A DNA stretch of 20,853 nucleotides, from NCBI GenBank assembly GCA_965651535.1, contig CBFGSX010000012.1, positions 1 through 20,853 of the forward strand. The letters are read 5' to 3'. Source of the stretch: JAQGJA01 sp965651535 (GTDB taxonomy: Bacteria; Pseudomonadota; Alphaproteobacteria; Micavibrionales; SZUA-601). The notes under the pieces were generated by a model. That model saw only the letters and a list, made by a program, of their open reading frames with translations. It was not told the DNA's origin and did no database searches. The position numbers and the translations under genes were made by a program. Of the stretch, positions 15,082 through 20,853 are shown piece by piece (positions within the stretch are counted from its first letter, which is position 1; each line of letters starts with the position of its first letter).

Positions 15082-15157
15082 GGAGAACTTAGTGCTCTTA
15101 GTGGTTAACGTTTTTGGATGCTCGCTTTTGCAAGCATTACGGGTTTATACTATTCAA

Positions 15158-15619
15158 ATGACCGCCCATATCACCCTTATCACCGTCGGAAAAAACAAGG
15201 ACGCCGCGCTGCAATCCTTGATCGACGATTACGCCAAACGCATGACGTGGCGCGTGAACGTCGTTGAAATTCCCGCACCGCAAGTTTCCGATGCCGAACG
15301 CAAAAGCCGCGAGGCGGAATTGATCCGCAAGGCGCTGCCCGAGAAATGCGTCAAAATTTTTCTCGACGAGCGCGGAAAAAATTTCGACAGCCCGTCCTTT
15401 GCAAAAAAAATCGAACAGTATTTTTCCAACGCGCAAAACCATCTGTGTTTCGTGATCGGCGGGGCGGACGGCCTCGATGAAAATTTGCGCGAAGAGGCCG
15501 ATTGGCTGCTTTGTTTCGGTCAGATGACCTGGCCGCACAGGCTGGTGCGACTCATGTTGACCGAACAGCTCTACCGCGCGGAGTCGATCCTCGTCGGCCA
15601 CCCGTATCATCGTCAATAA
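15158..15619 (+). CDS. rlmH: 23S rRNA (pseudouridine-1915 N3) methyltransferase RlmH
   Basis: RlmH methylates pseudouridine 1915 in helix 69 of 23S rRNA using S-adenosylmethionine. The 153-residue product matches the usual length of about 155. It starts TAHITLITVGKNKD and ends with the SPOUT-fold knot: FVIGGADGLDENL (98-110), FGQMTWPHRLVRLMLTEQLYRA (120-141) and GHPYHR at the end. The ATG at 15158 is chosen because the family begins with this strand. Open frame upstream to 15092 would add 22 residues that do not resemble the family. No ribosome-binding site is visible. A TATACT hexamer lies 6 bases before the ATG, so a leaderless message is possible but unsupported by a good -35 box. Confidence 0.95.
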   Translation: MTAHITLITVGKNKDAALQSLIDDYAKRMTWRVNVVEIPAPQVSDAERKSREAELIRKALPEKCVKIFLDERGKNFDSPSFAKKIEQYFSNAQNHLCFVIGGADGLDENLREEADWLLCFGQMTWPHRLVRLMLTEQLYRAESILVGHPYHRQ

Positions 15620-15640
15620 AACCGAGATGTTTCAACATCC

Positions 15641-15706
15641 GGTCCTCGGACTTGATCCGAGGATCCATGGCTCGTGAGTCGTGGACCTTCGGGACAAGCC
15701 CGAAGG
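15641..15706 (+). repeat. Double-hairpin palindromic repeat (alphaproteobacterial type)
   Basis: CCTCGGA (15644-15650) pairs with TCCGAGG (15656-15662), and CCTTCGGG (15686-15693) pairs with CCCGAAGG (15699-15706). Both loops have 5 bases. Repeats with 'TTGATCCGAGGATCCATGG' and 'GACAAGCCCGAAGGA' wording are dispersed through many alphaproteobacterial genomes. It begins 22 bases after the rlmH stop and may protect the 3' end of that message. A small GATGT-TTCA-ACATC hairpin (15626-15639) precedes it. Confidence 0.75.
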
Positions 15707-15722
15707 ACGTAATATTGGATAT

Positions 15723-15780
15723 TATTCCTTTTATAGGAATAAATGCTCCACATGAAACATCGTGTGGCAAGGCATTCCTA
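15723..15780 (+). other. Overlapping alternative hairpins upstream of mraZ
   Basis: TATTCC (15723-15728) can pair with GGAATA (15736-15741). Alternatively TAGGAAT (15734-15740) can pair with ATTCCTA (15774-15780), enclosing an inner CCACA/TGTGG stem (15748-15752 with 15763-15767). The two folds share one strand and exclude each other. The region lies before the predicted mraZ promoter, so it would only affect transcripts reading through from rlmH. Confidence 0.45.
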
Positions 15781-15817
15781 TTGCGTGAAATTTTCCATGC
15801 CGGCCCGTAACATTCCC

Positions 15818-15846
15818 TTGACCCCCCATGAAATCCCATGTTATCC
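15818..15846 (+). promoter_or_regulatory. Candidate mraZ promoter
   Basis: TTGACC (15818-15823) is followed after 17 bases by TTATCC (15841-15846). The -35 box is good and the -10 box weak, which is common in alphaproteobacteria. It lies 43 bases before the mraZ ATG and is overlapped by the three MraZ-type repeats, which fits autoregulation. Confidence 0.45.
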
Positions 15847-15848
15847 CA
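15824..15848 (-). promoter_or_regulatory. MraZ-box cluster (three TGGGN repeats)
   Basis: Read on the minus strand there are TGGGA (15844-15848), TGGGA (15834-15838) and TGGGG (15824-15828), each separated by exactly 5 bases. E. coli MraZ is known to bind direct TGGGN repeats with 5-base spacers upstream of its own gene. Position just ahead of mraZ and overlap with the candidate promoter make repression by MraZ likely. Confidence 0.75.
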
Positions 15849-15888
15849 TAATTAACCATTATTTCCCTCCAACAGAGTCGCCCCGCCC

Positions 15889-16347
15889 ATGGCCCTGTTT
15901 CTCGCCACGCATGTGAACAAGCTCGACGCCAAGGGCCGCCTGTCGGTTCCGGCGATGTTCCGCAATGCGCTGGCCTTGCATGAATTCCAGGGTGTGGTGC
16001 TGTTCCCGTCGGTGAAGTATCCCGCGCTCGAGGGCGTGTCCATGCGCCGGATGCAGGAATTCAGCGAGCGCCTCGACAAATTCGATCTTTTTTCCGACGC
16101 GCAGGACGATCTTTCCGCCGCCGTTTTTGCCAATGCCGTGCCGCTTTCTTTTGACGAGACGGGGCGCATCACCATGCCTGCGGCTTTGCTGTCCCATGCC
16201 GGGCTTACCGACAACGCCGTATTCGTGGGCCTCGGGCTGAAATTCCAGATCTGGGAACCGGCGGCCTATGAAGCGCGCCGCAAACAAGCCGTCGAGCAGG
16301 TGCAGAAAAACAAACTCACCGTCCCGCCGAAAGGGAGTGCGCTATGA
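15889..16347 (+). CDS. mraZ: Transcriptional regulator MraZ
   Basis: MraZ is a ring-forming DNA-binding protein with two AbrB-like halves that represses its own dcw operon. The 152-residue product has both diagnostic motifs: DAKGR (13-17, followed by LSVPAMFR) and DETGR (89-93, followed by ITMPAAL). No good ribosome-binding site precedes the ATG. The start is fixed by the conserved N-terminal strand. TGGGN repeats lie 41-65 bases upstream. The stop overlaps the rsmH start as ATGA, so the two are translationally coupled. First gene of the dcw cluster here. Confidence 0.96.
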   Translation: MALFLATHVNKLDAKGRLSVPAMFRNALALHEFQGVVLFPSVKYPALEGVSMRRMQEFSERLDKFDLFSDAQDDLSAAVFANAVPLSFDETGRITMPAALLSHAGLTDNAVFVGLGLKFQIWEPAAYEARRKQAVEQVQKNKLTVPPKGSAL

Positions 16348-17312
16348 CGCTTGCCCAGGATGCTCGCACGGCTCCGATGGAACACCAGCCGGTGATGGCA
16401 CAGCAAGTAGTCGACGGCCTCGCTTTACAGAACAACAAAACCTATGTCGATGCGACCTTCGGGCGCGGCGGTTACGCGGAACTCATGCTGGGCCTCGAGA
16501 AAACGAACGTCATCGGCATCGACCGCGACCCCGAAGCCGTCGCCGTCGGCAAAACATTCGAACAGCGTTTCCCCGGCCGCTTCAAAATGATCGAGGGCGC
16601 GTTCGGCGACATGGCGGATCTGCTGGCGGCGATCGGCCATGCGCAGGTGGACGGCGTCGCCTTTGATCTGGGCGTGTCCTCGCCGCAGCTCGACACGGCG
16701 GCGCGCGGTTTCTCGTTCCGTCTCGACGGGCCGCTTGATATGCGTATGAGTGCAAGCGGCGAGACGGCGGCGGATATCGTCAACGGCAAGACGGAAAAAG
16801 ATCTGGCCGACATTATTTATCGCTACGGCGAAGAGCGCGCCTCGCGCCGCATCGCCAAGGCCATCGTGGAAAAGCGCCGCACGCAGAAATTCGCGCGCAC
16901 GATCGAGCTGGCGGATCTGGTGGCGTCGATCGTGCCGCGCACGGGCGACACGCATCCGGCGACCAAGACGTTCCAGGCGCTGCGGATTGCGGTAAACGAC
17001 GAATTGGGAGAGCTTGAGAGGGGGTTGGCCGCAGCGGAAACGGTGCTGGCCGACAAAGGCCGGCTGGCGGTGGTGACGTTCCATTCCTTGGAAGATCGCA
17101 TCGTGAAAAATTTCCTGCGTGAAAAATCGGGCCGTGTGCCGATGGGATCGCGTCACCGCCCCAGCCATGGCCAAGCCTTGCAGAACGTCTTCAAGATGGT
17201 CTCGACCAAGGCGATTTTGCCGTCCGATCACGAAACAAAAATCAATCCCCGCGCGCGCTCGGCGAAATTGCGCTTGGCGGAACGTGTCCGCGAGGTGTCC
17301 CATGCGGCTTAA
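16344..17312 (+). CDS. rsmH: 16S rRNA (cytosine-1402 N4) methyltransferase RsmH
   Basis: RsmH (formerly MraW) methylates C1402 of 16S rRNA in the P site. The 322-residue product has EHQPVM near residue 13, the SAM-binding DATFGRGGYAELML (36-49) and IGIDRDPEA (57-65), FDLGVSSPQLD (107-117), RGFSFRLDGPLDMRM (121-135), KTFQALRIAVNDEL and VTFHSLEDRIVKNF. The length is close to the family norm of about 313. AGGGAG lies shortly before the ATG inside the end of mraZ. The 3' end overlaps ftsL by 11 bases. Confidence 0.97.
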   Translation: MTLAQDARTAPMEHQPVMAQQVVDGLALQNNKTYVDATFGRGGYAELMLGLEKTNVIGIDRDPEAVAVGKTFEQRFPGRFKMIEGAFGDMADLLAAIGHAQVDGVAFDLGVSSPQLDTAARGFSFRLDGPLDMRMSASGETAADIVNGKTEKDLADIIYRYGEERASRRIAKAIVEKRRTQKFARTIELADLVASIVPRTGDTHPATKTFQALRIAVNDELGELERGLAAAETVLADKGRLAVVTFHSLEDRIVKNFLREKSGRVPMGSRHRPSHGQALQNVFKMVSTKAILPSDHETKINPRARSAKLRLAERVREVSHAA

Positions 17313-17727
17313 CCTTGTCGTCCTGATCGGTATTTTGTTGGGCCTCGGCGCGGCGGTGTATAACGTGGCCGACCGCGCGCAGCAAAAAGAAAAGCGCATC
17401 GCGCGTCTTGATCGCAAGATCGCGCATGAGCAAGAGGCGCTGCGCGTCCTCGGCGCGGAATGGACGTATCTGACCAATCCGACGCGGCTTGAAAAAATCG
17501 CCGTGAAACATTTGAATCTCGAGCCGATGGACGGCCGCCAGTATATCGCGCTGGGTGCGGTGCCGTTGCGTGCGACGCTCGATGCCGAAGAAAGCCGGCT
17601 TGCCGCCGCTGAAGCGCCGCCCCCCGCGCAGCCGGTTGCGCAGCCCGTGATCTTGCCGCCGTCGAATCCCGACGCGCTGCCGCGCCGTCTTTCGCTGACG
17701 CAGATCAGCACGGGAGTCGCGCGATGA
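17302..17727 (+). CDS. ftsL: Cell division protein FtsL
   Basis: FtsL is a small bitopic protein of the FtsQLB complex that activates septal wall synthesis. The 141-residue product has a short cytoplasmic N-terminus, one membrane helix (about 4-22), a coiled coil (about 25-55) and the alphaproteobacterial signature LGAEWTYLTNPTRLEKIA followed by LNLEPM. The tail (about 95-141) is Ala/Pro-rich. The ATG at 17302 is chosen because the membrane helix starts at once and it overlaps the rsmH end by 11 bases. A longer open frame upstream is the wrong reading frame of rsmH. The stop overlaps ftsI by ATGA. Confidence 0.93.
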   Translation: MRLNLVVLIGILLGLGAAVYNVADRAQQKEKRIARLDRKIAHEQEALRVLGAEWTYLTNPTRLEKIAVKHLNLEPMDGRQYIALGAVPLRATLDAEESRLAAAEAPPPAQPVAQPVILPPSNPDALPRRLSLTQISTGVAR

Positions 17728-19484
17728 ACGCCTGGGTCAGCACGCGGCTTTTCGGATTTTCCGTCTACAAAAACGGCGCCCGCCACGACGCCATGGATTG
17801 GGTGACGGGCCAGGTCGTGCTGAAAAAGACGCGCTCGCGCATGACGGTGACGACGGTGTTCTTCGTTGCAGCCTATGCGCTGATTGCGGCGCGCATGACG
17901 CATCTGACGCTGACGCGCGCCGTGCCTTCCGAGGAAAGCGTGACCGCCGAAGCTGTTTCGCAAAGCGCGGCCAATATCCGCCGCGCCGACATTATTGACC
18001 GCGAGGGGAAATTGCTGGCGACGTCGCTGAAGACATCGTCGCTTTACGCCGATCCGAAAAAAATCATTGATCCGGTCGAGGCGGCGCGCAAATTGTCGCG
18101 CGTCTTTCCCGATCTGGCCTATGCCGATCTGCTGAAAAAACTCAACGGCGAAAAGCGCTTCGTCTGGCTCAAGCGTCATCTCACGCCCAAGCAAGTTTAT
18201 CTGGCCAACAGCCTCGGCATTCCGGGCGTGGATTTCATCGAGGAGGAACGCCGCCTCTATCCGCAGGGCAACCTGACGGCGCACGTGCTGGGCTATACGG
18301 ATATCGACCGCAAGGGTCTGGCAGGTCTCGAGCGCGGCCTCGACGAAGTGCTGCGACAGGACAAGGCGCCGCTCGAGACGACGCTTGATCTGCGCCTCCA
18401 GCATATTCTGGTCAAGCACGTCAACAAGGCGATCAAGGATTTCAGCGCCATCGGCGGCGGCGGGCTGATCATGGATGCGCGCACGGGCGAGATTTACGCC
18501 ATGGCGTCGCTGCCGGATTTCAACCCGCACGAACCCGACGGCGTCAAGGCCGAGACGCGCTTCAACCGCATGACGCAGGGCGCGTATGAAATGGGGTCGA
18601 CCTTCAAGACCTTTACCACCGCCGCGCTGCTCGAGCGCACCGACGCCAAGCTCATGAGCTGGTTCGACGCGCGCCAGCCGATCAAGCGCGCAGGCTTCAC
18701 GATCCGCGATTTCCATCCCGAAAAACGCTATATGAGCGTGCCGGAAATTTACGTGCATTCGTCGAATATCGGCACGGCATTGATGGCCGAGCGCATCGGC
18801 ACCGAGAAATTCAAGGATTTCCTAAGCGATCTGGGGCTGATGGACAAACCGCAAATCGAGCTGCGCGAGGTGGCCGCGCCGCTGGTGCCGAAACCGTGGC
18901 GCGAGATCAACACGGTCACGGCCTCTTACGGTCATGGCCTGGCGGTCACGCCGTTGCAACTGGCGGCGGCGACGGCGACCATCGTCAATGGCGGTCTGCG
19001 CGTGACGCCGACTCTGGTCAAGCGTCCGGCGGAATATTATCAGGCGCGCGCCGCGCAGCCCGTCGTCTCGGCGCAGACATCCGACACGATGTTGAAATTG
19101 ATGCGCCTTGTGGTGACGGACGGCACGGCGAGAAAAGCCGATACGGCGGGTTATCGCGTCGGCGGCAAGACGGGAACCGCCGACAAGACCCAAGGGCGCG
19201 GCTATAACCGCAATGCGCGTATCGCCTCCTTTGTCGGGGTTTTTCCCGTGGATGCGCCGCGCTTTATCGTGCTGGTGATGGTCGACGAACCCAAGCCCAA
19301 CGCGCATTCTTACGGCTATGCGACGGCAGGCTGGGTGGTTGCGCCCGCAATCGGCGCGATCGTCAAGGAAATGGCGCCGTTGGTCGGCGTGAAACCGGAA
19401 TATGACCGCTCGCTGCGCGCCACGCGCATGGCGATGGGCATCGGAAATGAAAACCAACAGGGGGGACGGCTTGCGTCTTATTGA
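17724..19484 (+). CDS. ftsI: Septal peptidoglycan transpeptidase FtsI (PBP3)
   Basis: FtsI cross-links peptidoglycan at the division site as a class B penicillin-binding protein. The 586-residue product has one membrane helix (about 40-58), the pedestal domain with R..DIIDREG..LA (about 86-100), and the transpeptidase domain with all three active-site motifs: S292-T-F-K295, S346-S-N348 and K482-T-G484. YEMGSTFK and GGKTGTADK are typical of FtsI. The start overlaps ftsL (ATGA) and the gene ends inside murE. A 586-residue length is normal. Beta-lactams would target S292. Confidence 0.97.
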   Translation: MNAWVSTRLFGFSVYKNGARHDAMDWVTGQVVLKKTRSRMTVTTVFFVAAYALIAARMTHLTLTRAVPSEESVTAEAVSQSAANIRRADIIDREGKLLATSLKTSSLYADPKKIIDPVEAARKLSRVFPDLAYADLLKKLNGEKRFVWLKRHLTPKQVYLANSLGIPGVDFIEEERRLYPQGNLTAHVLGYTDIDRKGLAGLERGLDEVLRQDKAPLETTLDLRLQHILVKHVNKAIKDFSAIGGGGLIMDARTGEIYAMASLPDFNPHEPDGVKAETRFNRMTQGAYEMGSTFKTFTTAALLERTDAKLMSWFDARQPIKRAGFTIRDFHPEKRYMSVPEIYVHSSNIGTALMAERIGTEKFKDFLSDLGLMDKPQIELREVAAPLVPKPWREINTVTASYGHGLAVTPLQLAAATATIVNGGLRVTPTLVKRPAEYYQARAAQPVVSAQTSDTMLKLMRLVVTDGTARKADTAGYRVGGKTGTADKTQGRGYNRNARIASFVGVFPVDAPRFIVLVMVDEPKPNAHSYGYATAGWVVAPAIGAIVKEMAPLVGVKPEYDRSLRATRMAMGIGNENQQGGRLASY

Positions 19485-20853
19485 TCTCATGGCACTGACG
19501 GCGACACGCGACACGCGCAACACGGAACCGGTCAACGACAATATCCGTCACCTGATCGTGGCGGGCATCACCTCGGACTCGCGTCATGTGAAGCCGGGTT
19601 ATCTTTTTGCGGCACTGCCGGGAAAGAAGGATGACGGCAAAACCTATATCGAGGACGCCATCGCCAATGGCGCGGTCGCCATCGTCGCGCAGCCCGGCAC
19701 GGAATTGCCGAAAAGCGCGGGCGGCGTGGTGCTGATCGAAGACCCGAACCCGCGCCGCCGCTTTGCGCGCATGGCGGCGAAGTTTTTCGGCACGCAGCCC
19801 GAAACCGCCGTGGCGGTGACGGGCACCAATGGAAAAACGTCGACCGCCAGTTTCTGCCGGCAGATCTGGGCGCATCTGGGGCGCAGCGCGGCCAGCCTCG
19901 GCACGCTGGGCATCGAAGCGCCGCAGATCGATTGGCCGCAACCGGCCTCGGGCTATAACCTGACCACGCCCGATCCGGTGACGCTGCATCAGGAATTGTC
20001 GGGCCTTGCCAAGGCGGGCGTCACGCATCTGGCGATGGAAGCGTCCAGCCACGGTCTCGATCAATACCGTCTCGACGGCGTGGGATTGCGCGCCGCCGGA
20101 TTCACGAATCTGACGCGCGACCATCTGGATTATCACGGCTCGATGGGCGCGTATTTCAACGCCAAGGCGCGGCTTTTCTCCGAAGTGCTGCCGGCCGGTT
20201 CGCTGGCCGTCATCAACGCCGACAGCGAATTTGCCGACCGGCTCGAGGATATCGCCGTCACCTTCGGCCACCAGATCATCCTCTACGGCAAGAAGGGCCG
20301 CGACATCACGCTGGTCTCGCAAAAAGCCACCGAGCGCGGGCAGAAACTGGTCATCAATATGTTCGGCGAGAAATACAATGTCGATCTGCCTGTCGCCGGC
20401 ACGTTCCAGGCGCATAACGTGCTGTGCGCGCTGGGCATGACGGTCGGCCTCGAGGAAGACCCTAAGAAATACCCGCGCTATATCGAAGCGCTGTCGCATC
20501 TGGCGGGCGTGCGCGGGCGGCTGGAATTCGTCACCAAAACCCCGAACGGCGCGTCGATTTACGTCGATTACGCGCACACGCCGGACGCTTTGGAAAATCT
20601 TCTGGTCGCGCTGCGCCCGCACACGCTGGGCAAGCTGCACGTCGTGTTCGGCTGCGGCGGCGACCGCGATCCCGGCAAGCGTCCGATCATGGGCGGCATC
20701 GCGGTCAAGCTCGCGGACAAGGCGATTGTCACCGATGACAATCCGCGCACGGAAAACCCCAAGCGCATCCGCCAAGAAATCATGTCCGCCGCCAAAGGTG
20801 CGACCGAGATCGGCGACCGCCGCACGGCCATTGAAACCGCCGTTGCGGCGCTG
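19447..20853 (+). CDS. murE: UDP-MurNAc-L-Ala-D-Glu:meso-DAP ligase MurE (3' end outside window)
   Basis: MurE adds the third residue of the peptidoglycan stem peptide in the cytoplasm. About 469 codons are present and the frame is open to the window edge, so the C-terminus is missing. Visible motifs are the N-terminal SDSR (ITSDSRHVKPG), the ATP loop GTNGKTS (from 19822), the KARLF lysine expected to be carbamylated, YVDYAHTPDAL, and DNPR (20737-20748), which selects meso-diaminopimelate. Start: the ATG at 19447 overlaps ftsI by 38 bases. A TTG at 19471 preceded by AGGGGGGA (19459-19466) is an equally good candidate and gives an N-terminus starting RLIDLMALT. Continues the dcw cluster. Confidence 0.95.
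   Translation, partial: MKTNRGDGLRLIDLMALTATRDTRNTEPVNDNIRHLIVAGITSDSRHVKPGYLFAALPGKKDDGKTYIEDAIANGAVAIVAQPGTELPKSAGGVVLIEDPNPRRRFARMAAKFFGTQPETAVAVTGTNGKTSTASFCRQIWAHLGRSAASLGTLGIEAPQIDWPQPASGYNLTTPDPVTLHQELSGLAKAGVTHLAMEASSHGLDQYRLDGVGLRAAGFTNLTRDHLDYHGSMGAYFNAKARLFSEVLPAGSLAVINADSEFADRLEDIAVTFGHQIILYGKKGRDITLVSQKATERGQKLVINMFGEKYNVDLPVAGTFQAHNVLCALGMTVGLEEDPKKYPRYIEALSHLAGVRGRLEFVTKTPNGASIYVDYAHTPDALENLLVALRPHTLGKLHVVFGCGGDRDPGKRPIMGGIAVKLADKAIVTDDNPRTENPKRIRQEIMSAAKGATEIGDRRTAIETAVAAL

Noticed and set aside
15128..15151. TTGCAA ... TATACT as an rlmH promoter
   Set aside because: The spacing is only 12 bases, too short for a sigma-70-type promoter. The TATACT is kept only as a low-confidence leaderless suggestion.
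15552..15839. Minus-strand open frame containing MDPRIKSEDRM
   Set aside because: This phrase is the usual translation of the double-hairpin alphaproteobacterial repeat and is often mis-annotated as a small protein.
16425..18758. A 777-codon open frame on the minus strand
   Set aside because: It runs antisense to rsmH, ftsL and ftsI, which have all their family motifs. Its translation is Arg/His/Gly-rich without recognisable domains, as expected from GC-rich codon shadowing.

Overview
The window comes from a flagellated, Gram-negative alphaproteobacterium. The evidence for this class is a separate F0 operon (atpI-atpB-atpE-atpF'-atpF) encoding two different b-type subunits; a mutY / DUF721 / dsbA-like / smc neighbourhood; an rsfS-rlmH pair; a division and cell wall (dcw) cluster starting mraZ-rsmH-ftsL-ftsI-murE; and short palindromic intergenic repeats of types common in that class. 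The murE product carries the DNPR motif, so the wall uses meso-diaminopimelate. I cannot place the genome below class level from the sequence alone.

Layout. Positions 56-4743 (minus strand) hold motA followed by two large exported proteins of unknown function. The two are paralogues: between them they carry three copies of a cysteine-bracketed domain of about 110 residues, joined by long low-complexity linkers, and both end in a second shared cysteine-containing domain. No motB lies beside motA. Positions 4744-5046 contain a palindromic repeat and a composite repeat. Positions 5047-6907 (minus) hold an exported protein of unknown function and mutY. From 6940 everything reads on the plus strand: a DUF721 protein, a membrane-anchored DsbA-like thiol oxidoreductase, SMC, the F0 ATP synthase genes with a near-consensus promoter inside the end of atpI, and rsfS. 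Positions 14779-15157 contain a second copy of the composite repeat and a run of 14 C. Then come rlmH, a double-hairpin repeat, a probable MraZ-controlled promoter, and the dcw cluster, whose murE runs off the right edge.

How the parts fit. The atp genes build the membrane rotor and stator of ATP synthase; the F1 genes must lie elsewhere. rsfS and rlmH act on ribosomes. The dcw genes build septal peptidoglycan, with MraZ as the likely self-regulator. The motA cluster probably serves the flagellar motor or the periplasm around it, and its two downstream genes are the least explained part of the window.

The most notable observations are the duplicated cysteine-bracketed domain family next to motA, the composite repeat whose inner module is flipped between its two copies, the partly alanine-substituted glycine motif in the c subunit, the apparent signal peptide on b', and the stem-loop between atpB and atpE. 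No tRNA, rRNA, CRISPR array, transposase or prophage gene was seen.
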